Shown here piece after piece: positions 24,992 to 33,496 of a DNA stretch of 64,000 bases (position 1 is its first letter; the number at the start of each line of letters is the position of its first letter). This DNA comes from an uncultured Pelagibacteraceae bacterium. Lineage in GTDB: Bacteria; Pseudomonadota; Alphaproteobacteria; Pelagibacterales; Pelagibacteraceae. The DNA lies in contig CACLFK010000003.1 of NCBI GenBank assembly GCA_902606105.1, forward strand, positions 1 to 64,000, given 5' to 3'. The notes under the pieces were generated by a model. The model was not told the DNA's origin. It did no database searches and was given only the letters and a program-made list of their open reading frames with translations. Made by a program: the position numbers and the translations under genes.

Positions 24992-26602
24992 TTATTCTGA
25001 CGTTTTGTATTTACTATTATTTATAATAAATACAAAAAATATTGGAAGAATTAATGTCAAAAGTGTCACAACAATTAATAAAATCCCAAGTTCAGAATAA
25101 TCAGCTGTTGTTTGAATTTCACCACTAACTTTGTCTTTAACTTCTCTTGTAACAGTGAATATTTCATTTAAATATTTTGTTCCTAAAGCACTTGCTGACA
25201 ATGCGAGATTAGTAAATGAGGCAAAAACTGCAAAAAAAGTTGCCTTTAAATGAGATGGAGCATTTTTTGCTATCCATGCAAGTAGTGGTATCATTGATAC
25301 TTGGCCCAGAGGAGACTCAAGAGCTGTATTTATTAATGCAATAAACTTTGCATCGACCACACCACCCGTTAATGAAGATGTCCAAGTATGAAAACCATAA
25401 TACATTCCAACACTTGGTAAAAATAAAATTGCACCTGCAATACTTAAAACAACAATTATTTTTGCAATTGAATTCTTCGCCATAAACGGTCTTAACAAAA
25501 CAATTCCTGCTAAAGTTAAAACTGATGCAAGTAATGATAAAATTGAAAAAAACTGTTCATTAAATCTAAGTTGGTCAATTTCAAACCAAGTTAAACCTGG
25601 TCCAGGTCCTGGCATTGCTCTAAAAATAAAAATAATTACTGCAGTTCCAACAATTGTTAGTCTTAATTCTTTAGGTAATTCTTTAATAAGTTTGAACATT
25701 AAAAACAGAATTATGATGACGGAACCTATAAATACAATTTCTTGCGCAAATGGTAAGTTGAAAGATCCTACTGAAAGTGTGAAAATAACAAAAATTAAAC
25801 TACCTCCTAAAATCCACCAATTTATTTCTGTTTTTTCATTTTCTCTTACCTCTTTAAATTCTAATCCCCGAGATTTTAAAATACTTATTTTTTTTCTTTT
25901 TAAATAACTTGCTAAAATTACACCAAAAATTGAAACTAGAGGTATTACGAGAGCATATAAATAAATTGTTCCATACAAATTAATTTTTTCAGTCTGCTCT
26001 AAACTTTCAACGTCTCTAAATAGAATTACATTTACTAATGCAACAAGAACTGTTCCACCTATTATTGCAAAACGACCTAAAGTTTGCATTGTCGTATGCA
26101 TTATTTTTACTTGATCTTTGCTATAATCTATACCTTGTTCATCTGTTAAGGGAACCGCCTCTACTGTCATTGCATCAGCAACTACATCTTGAACAACATA
26201 CCCAACCGGAGCTAGAATTACACTTATAACAAACCAAGTCTCAACTGAAAAAATTTGAGACATTTCTTTTGTATGAATAATTAATCCATACATTATAAAC
26301 AAACTTAACGCTATTAACGAAGCTCCGACATAGACCATATAATTTTTTCTTTCCCATATAAGATCAACGAGATGACCTAAGGGCATTTTTAATGCCCAAG
26401 GGATTCCTGCCCAAAATCCAAGACCTGCGAGGAATGCAGCAGATAAATTTAAATAATCTTTTACAAAAAAAGTCCCAACTATTCCTGTAAGACCTGAAAT
26501 ACCAGCAGCAACATAAACCATTAAGGGTGGCAAATAAGTCCATTTAAATTGACGTCCTAAATCTAAAAAAGTATCGTCTAAAAATTTAAGTAATCTATTC
26601 AT
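24992..26602 (-). CDS. BT1-like / major facilitator transporter
   Basis: This 536-aa polytopic protein has about twelve hydrophobic segments. The N-terminus (VYVAAGISGLTGIVGTFF, GFWAGIPWALKMPLGHLVD) resembles folate-biopterin (BT1) transporters of the major facilitator superfamily. A charged loop of about 45 residues occurs in the middle (LKRKKISILKSRGLEFKEV). Export or import of a pterin or folate would suit the C1 gene set, but the substrate is not established. It lies in a leftward run with the methanethiol oxidase group. Confidence 0.65.
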   Translation of the reverse strand: MNRLLKFLDDTFLDLGRQFKWTYLPPLMVYVAAGISGLTGIVGTFFVKDYLNLSAAFLAGLGFWAGIPWALKMPLGHLVDLIWERKNYMVYVGASLIALSLFIMYGLIIHTKEMSQIFSVETWFVISVILAPVGYVVQDVVADAMTVEAVPLTDEQGIDYSKDQVKIMHTTMQTLGRFAIIGGTVLVALVNVILFRDVESLEQTEKINLYGTIYLYALVIPLVSIFGVILASYLKRKKISILKSRGLEFKEVRENEKTEINWWILGGSLIFVIFTLSVGSFNLPFAQEIVFIGSVIIILFLMFKLIKELPKELRLTIVGTAVIIFIFRAMPGPGPGLTWFEIDQLRFNEQFFSILSLLASVLTLAGIVLLRPFMAKNSIAKIIVVLSIAGAILFLPSVGMYYGFHTWTSSLTGGVVDAKFIALINTALESPLGQVSMIPLLAWIAKNAPSHLKATFFAVFASFTNLALSASALGTKYLNEIFTVTREVKDKVSGEIQTTADYSELGILLIVVTLLTLILPIFFVFIINNSKYKTSE

Positions 26603-26631
26603 AAAAATATTAAAATTAAAATTTAATGGCT

Positions 26632-27090
26632 TTAAATTTTAAGATCAAGACGGGGTTTCCAGAAAGGTCTGAAAAGCTCAATTTTTGGACATCTGTTCAT
26701 CACAACTTTAAGTCCTGCGTCTTCGGCCAAACGGGCAGCTTCTTCACTTACAACTCCAATTTGTCCCCATAAGACTTTAGCATTAATAGCTATTGCCTCT
26801 TCAGCAACTTCGTAAAGATCTTCGGGTTTTCTAAATACTTCAACCATGTCAACAGTTCTATCGATTGATTTTAAATTTGGGTAAACTTTTAATCCTCTAA
26901 TTTCAGTTACATCTGGACGTGGATTTACAGGGATCATGTCATAACCTGTTTCACTTAATACTCTAAGGACCCCGTAACTAAACTTGGTCTTATCTGGACT
27001 AGCGCCCACCATAGCAATAGTTTTAACTGAAGTTAAAATTTCTTTAATATAATCATCGCTATATGGCTCGCTGTGATTCATATGCTTCAT
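26632..27090 (-). CDS. CoA-binding domain protein (YccU type)
   Basis: This 152-aa single-domain Rossmann protein has the nucleotide-binding start MVGASPDKTKFSYGVLRVL, the VNPRPDVTEIRGLKVYPNL motif, and a C-terminal MNRCPKIELFRP. Proteins of this kind bind CoA esters, but their physiological role is poorly known. The start overlaps the ferredoxin stop by 4 nt (ATGA). Linkage to ferredoxin and methanethiol oxidase suggests a role in sulfur or C1 metabolism. Confidence 0.85.
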   Translation of the reverse strand: MKHMNHSEPYSDDYIKEILTSVKTIAMVGASPDKTKFSYGVLRVLSETGYDMIPVNPRPDVTEIRGLKVYPNLKSIDRTVDMVEVFRKPEDLYEVAEEAIAINAKVLWGQIGVVSEEAARLAEDAGLKVVMNRCPKIELFRPFWKPRLDLKI

Positions 27091-27449
27091 TTTTTAGGTT
27101 TTTTTTGAGTAGCTATATCAGCTTTTAACTCATGAGGTGCAAGCGGGTCAAGAAAAGGATTTCGGTAAAGTTTGTCATGGCTTTCAACTCCTATTTCTAT
27201 GGTACAGTCTGTTTTTGGACGCGCTACACATAATATTATATAGCCATCATTTATTTGCCGATTATTTAAAGCTACTTGAGAACGTTGATCCACTTCACCT
27301 TCAATTAATTTTGCAGCACAGGTAATACATCCGCCGTATTGACAACCATAAGGTAAATCTACTCCTTGTTCTCTTAATTCTTGAAGTAGAGACATTCGTC
27401 CTGAAACTTTGTAAACACTATTCTCACGGTTCGCTATTTTAATTTGCAT
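27087..27449 (-). CDS. 2Fe-2S ferredoxin
   Basis: The ATG at 27449 (MQIKIANREN) overlaps the methanethiol oxidase stop by one base (TAATG). An upstream TTG at 27458 is less likely. The 120-aa protein has the plant-type cluster motif CQYGGCITC preceded by another Cys (YGC), and a fourth ligand in ILCVARP. It is probably the electron partner of an enzyme in this operon or of an oxygenase elsewhere in the window (for example the Rieske enzyme at 32.1-33.3 kb). Confidence 0.88.
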   Translation of the reverse strand: MQIKIANRENSVYKVSGRMSLLQELREQGVDLPYGCQYGGCITCAAKLIEGEVDQRSQVALNNRQINDGYIILCVARPKTDCTIEIGVESHDKLYRNPFLDPLAPHELKADIATQKKPKK

Positions 27450-28804
27450 TACAGCCAAATATCACTGGTACAATCTCCACCTGGATATCTGCTTTCATGA
27501 CATCTGCTGGGACCATTAGGTTCTTTACCAAAGTCTACTATAAAATCCTTATTTATTTTCATTCCCCCATTTTCAACGTCACAATCAATCATTATCATTG
27601 CTCCGCCTTGCTTTCTGATATCTGGATAAAATTGATTATCCCAAGTAGAGAACAATGAAGTAGTTACGTACATGCGTTTTCCATCAAGCGACAATTGATA
27701 CATTTGCGGACCACCTGCAATTTTTACTCCATTCACCTCTGGTGCTTTTCCTAAAAGTCCACCCATCCACACTTGCCCTGTCAACTTGGGCTTATGGGGA
27801 TCAGAAATATCGTATTGTCTCATATCACCATGTAACCAATTATTTAAATAAAGATACTTATCGTCCATTGAAACCAATATCGCAGACATAACACCGGGAA
27901 TTGGTATCGGCCAATCTGGATGAGGTTCGTTATCAACATCAATTATTTTTTCCCATTCCCACTTACCTTCTTTTGATTTCCAAAAATGAATTACGTTAGC
28001 GCTTAAAGCAGCACCACAAAATCCGTGACTACTATCAGGATTATGCATAAATTTTACTTCGAGGGGTATTAAGCCATCTTCTCCAAGATACATAGTCTCG
28101 ACAGGTTCTTTTTTTTTAAAATCCCAAATATGCAGTCTACGTCCATATTTTAAATGTCCAACTTCTTCTAGATCAAAACCTGGCATGAAAGTATTTGGTG
28201 CTGCCCATTCAGAGCTAACCATTACGTTGTGTCTTGGTTGATACCAAAAATCATAACTAAATGGTATGTCACCCATAGAATTTTCCCATCTTCCAACAAT
28301 TTCAAAATCTTTATTTAAATGCAAATATCCTCCAGGTGCTTCTCCTTTTGCATTTCCTAAAAATGAAATAATTATTTCTGACCCTAAGCAATGCACAGTA
28401 TGCGGTCCAGATAAATTAGTTTTTGCTTTAATCTCTGAACCCTCAATGATTTTATGAATTTTTGGTGCAAAAGGATCTGAGGCAGTATCAATTATATGAA
28501 TATTATTTGATCTTACTCCAGGAACTAAAAGATATTTTCTGCTCATCTCTGAGTCACTATGGCAAGAAGAGCAAGCGTTCCAACCCATGTGATGTAATTC
28601 ATCTCCGATACCTGGCATCTCAAGCCGATGAATAACCTTAGAGTAATTCTGACTTTCAGGGTCAACATCAATAGTTGCTAAATAATCAGGTTTTTGTATT
28701 CCTGTTCCAGTGTAAATAGCTATTGTATATAAAAGTTTTTCACTTGGTGCCTTAATAGCAGCAGAAGGGCTAGCGTATCCAGGTCCACAACATGACTCGC
28801 TCAT
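27449..28804 (-). CDS. Selenium-binding protein 1 family / methanethiol oxidase
   Basis: This 451-aa SBP56-type beta-propeller protein is of typical length (about 450-470). The N-terminus has CCGPGYASP; the middle has HHMGWNACSSCHSDSEMSRK, and SRCHESRYPGGDC lies at the end. Proteins of this family oxidise methanethiol to formaldehyde, H2S and H2O2. Methanethiol is the product of DMSP demethylation, so it fits a SAR11-type sulfur economy. No signal peptide is visible, unlike some periplasmic homologues. Annotation rests on overall family match. Confidence 0.85.
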   Translation of the reverse strand: MSESCCGPGYASPSAAIKAPSEKLLYTIAIYTGTGIQKPDYLATIDVDPESQNYSKVIHRLEMPGIGDELHHMGWNACSSCHSDSEMSRKYLLVPGVRSNNIHIIDTASDPFAPKIHKIIEGSEIKAKTNLSGPHTVHCLGSEIIISFLGNAKGEAPGGYLHLNKDFEIVGRWENSMGDIPFSYDFWYQPRHNVMVSSEWAAPNTFMPGFDLEEVGHLKYGRRLHIWDFKKKEPVETMYLGEDGLIPLEVKFMHNPDSSHGFCGAALSANVIHFWKSKEGKWEWEKIIDVDNEPHPDWPIPIPGVMSAILVSMDDKYLYLNNWLHGDMRQYDISDPHKPKLTGQVWMGGLLGKAPEVNGVKIAGGPQMYQLSLDGKRMYVTTSLFSTWDNQFYPDIRKQGGAMIMIDCDVENGGMKINKDFIVDFGKEPNGPSRCHESRYPGGDCTSDIWL

Positions 28805-28873
28805 CGAAAAATCCTTTAAAAAGTTTAAAATAAAATTGATTTATTTTAAACTTTTGTTCAAACACATCAATAT

Positions 28874-29071
28874 TTATTTATTTTTTATAATTTGATCTTC
28901 ACAAAACTTTCTAGCTTCTTTTAAATCACTAATCTTAGAATCTGTTAGTTTCTGACTTGCGGCTAAGCAAGCATCGACAGCTCTTTTAAAATTATGATCT
29001 TTAAAAGTTAAAACTACATACATTCCCAAAAATATAAAAAAAACTATTAAAATATTTTTTTTATTTATCAC
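28874..29071 (-). CDS. Small membrane-anchored protein
   Basis: This 65-aa protein has one N-terminal membrane helix (ILIVFFIFLGMYVVLTF, about 7-23). A short charged domain follows, containing two cysteines (DACLAAS, KFCEDQ). It starts at GTG fused to the stop of the enoyl-CoA hydratase gene (TAGTG), so it is the last, coupled gene of the Rieske operon. I do not recognise a family. The membrane anchor could tether a neighbouring enzyme. Confidence 0.55.
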   Translation of the reverse strand: MINKKNILIVFFIFLGMYVVLTFKDHNFKRAVDACLAASQKLTDSKISDLKEARKFCEDQIIKNK

Positions 29072-29850
29072 TATTTATTTTTCCAAACTGGTTTTCTTTT
29101 TTCAAGAAACGCAGAAATTCCCTCTTTGGCATCAATCGCCATCATATTTAAAGTCATCATTTTACTTGTGTATGCATAAGCTTTTCTCAAAGGCATCTCT
29201 AATTGTTTGTAGAAAGTTTGTTTTCCTATTTTTATTGTTAGATTTGATTTAGATGCAATTTTTTTAGCTACTTTCAAGATTTCACTGTTTAATTTTGATT
29301 TGCTATAACAATCATTTATCAATCCAATTTCTTTCGCATAATGTGCAGAAATTGGATCTCCTGTAAGCAACATTTTCATCATAGGTTTTCGATTAATTTT
29401 TCTACTAACTGCAACCATCGGTGTGCTGCAAAATAATCCTATATTAACTCCAGGTGTTGCAAATAAAGCATCTTTGGAACTATATGCTAAATCACAACTT
29501 GCAACTAATTGACATCCTGCTGCAAAAGCTGCTCCATGAATTTTAGCAATTACTGGTTTTCTTCCTTCAACTATTTGGAGCATAACTTTAGAGCAAAGAT
29601 TGAATAATTTTTGATACTTTTGTTTTATTTTTAATCCTTTTACTTCCTTCAAATTATGTCCTGCACTAAATCCTTTTCCTGCGCCTTCGAGGATAATAAC
29701 TTTAACTTTTTTATCGGCATCTAATTTTTTTAAATTTTTTAATATGTCGCTAAGATTTTTAAATGATAATGAGTTATAAGTTTGTGGTTCATCGATTACA
29801 ATTGATGAAATTTCGTTGTTAATTTTTTTTATTTTTATATTACTTGCCAT
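29071..29850 (-). CDS. Enoyl-CoA hydratase/isomerase family protein (ECHDC3-like)
   Basis: This 259-aa crotonase-fold protein has oxyanion-hole segments GKGFSAGHNLKEV (about 58-70) and AAFAAGCQLVASCDLAYSS (about 106-124). SAGHNLKEV resembles the ECHDC3 subgroup. The usual catalytic glutamates are not obvious, so hydratase activity is uncertain. It is one base away from the 2OG oxygenase gene in the leftward operon. It may act on a CoA ester produced by the other enzymes, but this is inference. Confidence 0.8.
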   Translation of the reverse strand: MASNIKIKKINNEISSIVIDEPQTYNSLSFKNLSDILKNLKKLDADKKVKVIILEGAGKGFSAGHNLKEVKGLKIKQKYQKLFNLCSKVMLQIVEGRKPVIAKIHGAAFAAGCQLVASCDLAYSSKDALFATPGVNIGLFCSTPMVAVSRKINRKPMMKMLLTGDPISAHYAKEIGLINDCYSKSKLNSEILKVAKKIASKSNLTIKIGKQTFYKQLEMPLRKAYAYTSKMMTLNMMAIDAKEGISAFLEKRKPVWKNK

Positions 29851-30702
29851 TTAATCAGCCAACCCGTCAGATCTTTCCTGATTTCTTTCTATATGAATTG
29901 GCAAAATTTTACCATAAATAGCTTTTGAGTGTTCTGGTGTATTAACTCTCCATGGATCTAAAACATATGCTGGTATACACATGTATCTAGATTTTAAACC
30001 CTCAACCATGGTTACTCTATGAAGTGTAAATCTTCCTTTAAATATTTGTAAATCCCCAGGTTCTAATTTTAATTGTCTCACATTTTTTCTGTCTCCTTTT
30101 AATACTTTGTTAACTTCATTAAAGTTTTCATGCCCAGGTTTTCTAATGTTAGGACAATATTCAAAAATACCGCCTTTTTCAGGTTTCTGAATCATTATGC
30201 TTAAAGTAAATTCACAACTATCAAAATGCCATGGAAGAATTCCATCTGGTTTCATAATATTGTATGCGTGACATGCTAAAGGGTCCGCCCATCTATATAT
30301 TGGAGAAATATCAAGACAAGCTGACGCAAAATTTAAAAGCTCATCTGTCTCATAAAGATATTTCATTTCAGAATTTTTTGAAAAACAATCAGAATTTAGA
30401 TATCCATTGTATCTTTTCATAAAATTTCTTTTAGGGTGATCTGGTGGTAAACTAGGATCGTCTTTAGCATACAAATATGCATTAATATTCTCCTTTGACA
30501 TGTAGACTTCATCAAGTTGTTTCTCTAATTCTGATTTCATCCTCTCCAAGGACGTAGGTAAAATAAAATTAGGGATTGTTGAGCAGCTAAATTGTTCTAA
30601 CTCTAATTTACATTTTTGGATTAATTTTTGAATTACTTGAGAATTTAAATCATGAATTGGATACTTTTCAAGATCAACAACGGTTTTAAGTCTATCATCC
30701 AT
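29851..30702 (-). CDS. 2OG-Fe(II) dioxygenase with complete HxD...H triad
   Basis: This 283-aa enzyme has H159-x-D161 in LPWHFDSCEFTLSIMIQ, H228 in GRFTLHRVTM and R239 in SRYMC as 2OG anchor. The layout resembles small-molecule (amino-acid) hydroxylases of the ArpA/HalD-like group. The aspartate D161 is kept, so it should be a hydroxylase and not a radical halogenase, which would have Gly or Ala there. It lies in an operon with Rieske, methyltransferase, kinase and nucleotidylyltransferase genes. The substrate is unknown. Confidence 0.75.
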   Translation of the reverse strand: MDDRLKTVVDLEKYPIHDLNSQVIQKLIQKCKLELEQFSCSTIPNFILPTSLERMKSELEKQLDEVYMSKENINAYLYAKDDPSLPPDHPKRNFMKRYNGYLNSDCFSKNSEMKYLYETDELLNFASACLDISPIYRWADPLACHAYNIMKPDGILPWHFDSCEFTLSIMIQKPEKGGIFEYCPNIRKPGHENFNEVNKVLKGDRKNVRQLKLEPGDLQIFKGRFTLHRVTMVEGLKSRYMCIPAYVLDPWRVNTPEHSKAIYGKILPIHIERNQERSDGLAD

Positions 30703-30707
30703 TAATT

Positions 30708-31082
30708 CTACTTTAGTTTACCTTCTTCTCTCATTTTTGCTCTAATTTTGGTTGCTGAAATTTTTTGAGTCTCTTCGTCCAGTACTATTTCCTCAATTTT
30801 GTAACCAACTCCCCTTCCATAGCAAATATTGGTAATATTCGGTACAAGTATAATTTTAAATCTCCCCTCATATTCAGGGTTTAATCTATCCTCAATATTT
30901 TTTTTGACAGTGTTAAAATCAAATGGATTGTCATCAACACCTTGTACATCTCTTATTTGAATACAAACTTGACCAGTTTTTTTTATTATTTCCTTAAATA
31001 ATGTGAAATGGCCATCATGAAATGGTTGCCATCTTCCTAACATTTGTGCTGTTGGTTTTTTATTATCCCATTGATAAGTCAT
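30708..31082 (-). CDS. Small cytidylyltransferase-fold nucleotidylyltransferase
   Basis: This 124-aa protein has the HxGH motif in GRWQPFHDGHFTLF (about 17-30) and the C-terminal ISATKIRAKM, both hallmarks of nucleotidylyltransferases such as NMN or phosphopantetheine adenylyltransferase. It is a minimal single domain. It overlaps the kinase gene by 20 nt. Together they could phosphorylate and then nucleotidylate a small molecule (to a CDP or ADP derivative). The actual substrate is unknown. Confidence 0.75.
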   Translation of the reverse strand: MTYQWDNKKPTAQMLGRWQPFHDGHFTLFKEIIKKTGQVCIQIRDVQGVDDNPFDFNTVKKNIEDRLNPEYEGRFKIILVPNITNICYGRGVGYKIEEIVLDEETQKISATKIRAKMREEGKLK

Positions 31083-31488
31083 TTTTTATCTCCTCAGAAA
31101 TTTTTAAAGCCCATTTTTTAGCATCTTTAGTAGTAACATGATAATTAAATGTTTTTGGCTTCACAAACATTTCATTAGTATCTTCAAAACGACCCTTATT
31201 TATTGTATCTACCCAAATTATACAATCTGAAGGAAATAGTTTTCTTGCTTCGGGTGTTGGGGCGATAAAATCAGCAATAACATAATGCCCCTGATCTTTT
31301 AATTTTAAAGAAAATTCAGCCATTCTTTTTGCTTGTCTAATTCTTCCTTCCATAGAAAAATCCCAATCATTAGCTTCTTTCCTAACCTCATCGGCATTTA
31401 CTCTTTTTGCACTTAAAATAGGAGCTAGTTCATTTGCTAAAGTTGTTTTTCCTGCCCCTGGTAATCCCATTATTAAAATTATCTTCAT
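31063..31488 (-). CDS. APS-kinase-like P-loop kinase
   Basis: This 141-aa kinase has the P-loop GLPGAGKTTLANEL (8-21) and the APS-kinase-like pattern VNADEVRKEANDWDFS, RIRQAKRMAEF and VIADFIAPTPEAR. It is shorter than true CysC (about 200 aa), and no ATP sulfurylase gene is nearby, so adenylylsulfate may not be its substrate. It overlaps the methyltransferase gene by 4 nt and the nucleotidylyltransferase by 20 nt, pointing to a shared pathway. Confidence 0.7.
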   Translation of the reverse strand: MKIILIMGLPGAGKTTLANELAPILSAKRVNADEVRKEANDWDFSMEGRIRQAKRMAEFSLKLKDQGHYVIADFIAPTPEARKLFPSDCIIWVDTINKGRFEDTNEMFVKPKTFNYHVTTKDAKKWALKISEEIKNDLSMG

Positions 31489-32111
31489 TTAACTTTATAT
31501 AATCCTAACCAAGCATTTACATTTTTACTGGCAATATAATTTGATTTAAAAAATTCTACTTCATGCCATTTGTTATTTTCTTTTAAATCAGATATTTTTT
31601 TATCAAATCCATAATCTTCATAAATTCCTTCGTTAATTGTAAAACAAATTAAACCACCTGGTTTTGTAATTCTAACAAACTCATCTAAAGCTATAGGTTT
31701 AACATGACCAAAAGTAAAAGTTCCAACACACATGACAACATCATATAAATTGCTTTCAATTTGTAATGGTTTATTTAAATCAGTCTTTTCTAATTTTTGA
31801 TAAAGATCTTTTGGAATGCTATCTAACAAAGTTTGAGATAGATCCGCACCATGAAAATTTATAAATCCACTTTTTTTAAGCTTAATGCCAACTAGACCAG
31901 TTCCACAGCCTGCATCAAAGATTACTATATCTTTTTTTTTTTGATATCTAGATAAAGTTTCAACACATTCTTCAGGGCCAGTATAATTCCATTGTAACAT
32001 ATCTTTGTTGTATTTGTCTTTTTCTCCCCACTGATCATAATATTTCATGACCTCTTCGGTAGTTTTTAGTTTATATATTGGTATTTTATTCCCTACGTCT
32101 TTCTGAGACAT
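31485..32111 (-). CDS. Class I SAM-dependent methyltransferase
   Basis: This 208-aa protein has SAM motif I in IFDAGCGTGLVGIKL (about 69-83) and post-motif features SQTLLDSIP and VMCVGTFTFGHV. It is a Williams-Beuren-type or UbiE-like small methyltransferase. It is the second gene of the operon, 11 nt behind the Rieske gene. It may methylate an intermediate later oxidised by the Rieske enzyme or the reverse. The substrate is not deducible. Confidence 0.8.
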   Translation of the reverse strand: MSQKDVGNKIPIYKLKTTEEVMKYYDQWGEKDKYNKDMLQWNYTGPEECVETLSRYQKKKDIVIFDAGCGTGLVGIKLKKSGFINFHGADLSQTLLDSIPKDLYQKLEKTDLNKPLQIESNLYDVVMCVGTFTFGHVKPIALDEFVRITKPGGLICFTINEGIYEDYGFDKKISDLKENNKWHEVEFFKSNYIASKNVNAWLGLYKVK

Positions 32112-32122
32112 GTTTTATTCTT

Positions 32123-33313
32123 TCATTTCAATAAATTATTTGCCACCCATTTATGAAAGTGGTGTGTTGCATTATCCATTACAGGTGAAAAATTTCCACC
32201 ATTATAAGATGGTGATTTTCTTCCCATCTGCATTCCTTCTATAATATTTAAATCTTCTTTCTGTACATCTTTCCAAAGTTTAAAATTTTGCTCCCTAAGT
32301 GACTTATATTTTGCAGAATTCGCAGCGTCTTTACCAACGTAATAAATTTCCATATGCTCTTTAGTAGTATTATTACTAATTGGTTCAAGCCAATATGCAT
32401 AAAAATGATCCTTGTGTATACCAAGCATAACGTTAGGAAATAGAGCGACGTATTCTGCAACATGTTCTTTATTTTTTGGCCAATTTGGGAAACTAGGTAA
32501 ATTTAATTTTCCTTTAAACTTAGGATTATAAACAATTGTACCTTGGCCTGCAAAACGATTTGGTAATCCTTTTATATGATAATGATCCTTAATTTTTGAA
32601 TAAGAATTTAATCCTGGATGAACCCATGGGAGATGGTAGCTTTCACAATAATTTTCAATTGCAAATTTCCAGTTAGTTTTTGCATTAAGATTAAAGTGAC
32701 CGTAGTCTCTGGAAAAAACTATTAATTTCCTATCATTTTTGGGCCAAAATTTTTCCCACCTATCACTTAATGGTTTGATGTATGTATCAAAATCTAATTC
32801 ATTATTATTTAAATTTACAAAAATTAAATCAAGCCAAACTTTTGATTTTATTTCTTTAAGATTACTTCTAGATTTATCAAATTTATTGCAATTATGCTTA
32901 TTCATTCCTCCAATATGTGGTGTTGCTATTAATTTTCCATTGAAATCATACGACCATGAATGATAAGGACATCTTATCAGATTTTTAATTTTGCCTTCTT
33001 TCTGAATTATCTTGTATCCTCTGTGGCTACAAACGTTGTGATATACTCTAACTTTTTGGTTTCGATCTCTTAAAATAATTAAAGGAATTCCTAAGAGATC
33101 AAATGGTTTAATATCACCAATGTTAGGTACGGAGCTACCAATACCAATAACAATCCATTTGTTTTCAAAAATTTTTTTTCTTTCGATTATGAAATAATTT
33201 TTATTAACGTAACATTCGTTTGGTAAGCCATGAGCTTTTTCAATTGGCCGATTTACCATTCTAAGTTTTTTTAAATCTAACAATCTAAATAAATTCTTTT
33301 TTTTAACATTCAT
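32123..33313 (-). CDS. Rieske non-haem iron oxygenase, alpha subunit
   Basis: This 396-aa ring-hydroxylating-type oxygenase has the Rieske cluster C95-x-H97 (CSHRGYK) and C115-x2-H118 (CPYHSW). The mononuclear iron site is in ENYCESYHLPWVHPGL (about 220-235). The sequence and length resemble the choline/carnitine/glycine-betaine monooxygenase group. No reductase gene is adjacent; the ferredoxin at 27.1 kb or another protein must supply electrons. It is divergent from a betaine-type binding-protein gene, so a quaternary amine substrate is plausible. The rest of the operon argues for something less standard. Confidence 0.82.
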   Translation of the reverse strand: MNVKKKNLFRLLDLKKLRMVNRPIEKAHGLPNECYVNKNYFIIERKKIFENKWIVIGIGSSVPNIGDIKPFDLLGIPLIILRDRNQKVRVYHNVCSHRGYKIIQKEGKIKNLIRCPYHSWSYDFNGKLIATPHIGGMNKHNCNKFDKSRSNLKEIKSKVWLDLIFVNLNNNELDFDTYIKPLSDRWEKFWPKNDRKLIVFSRDYGHFNLNAKTNWKFAIENYCESYHLPWVHPGLNSYSKIKDHYHIKGLPNRFAGQGTIVYNPKFKGKLNLPSFPNWPKNKEHVAEYVALFPNVMLGIHKDHFYAYWLEPISNNTTKEHMEIYYVGKDAANSAKYKSLREQNFKLWKDVQKEDLNIIEGMQMGRKSPSYNGGNFSPVMDNATHHFHKWVANNLLK

Positions 33314-33407
33314 AAAGAATTCTTTTTACGTGAGATTGATTAAAAATGAAATTTGATTAAATTTTAATTAAAAACCTTCATATAATAATTTATTTGTAAA
33401 AAAGACT

Positions 33408-33448
33408 AAAAGCTTTCAACTCAAAGTTGAAATATATTTGCTTTTTTT
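33408..33448 (+). promoter_or_regulatory. Hairpin with T-run in divergent leader (attenuator or riboswitch candidate)
   Basis: TTTCAACT (33414-33421), loop CAA, AGTTGAAA (33425-33432) form an 8-bp stem. AAAAGC (33408-33413) and GCTTTT (33440-33445) can extend it over a 7-nt bulge, with seven Ts at 33442-33448. On the other strand the stem is also followed by a T-rich stretch, so it could terminate either direction. It lies in the 183-bp region between the Rieske operon and the betaine-type importer gene. I could not match it to a known riboswitch. Confidence 0.4.
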
Positions 33449-33496
33449 ATCTCCATGTGTTCTTAATTAAGTATTAACAATCATTGGGAGAAATAA

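Noticed and set aside
27449..28804. Selenocysteine protein
   Set aside because: The family name is historical; no in-frame TGA is needed and the gene translates as ordinary cysteine codons.
29851..30702. Radical halogenase of BesD/HalD type
   Set aside because: Halogenases replace the metal aspartate with Gly or Ala; here D161 is present, so hydroxylation is expected.
33314..33496. SAM-type or glycine riboswitch upstream of the betaine-type importer
   Set aside because: I could not find the conserved core of either class; only a hairpin with T-rich flanks is supported.
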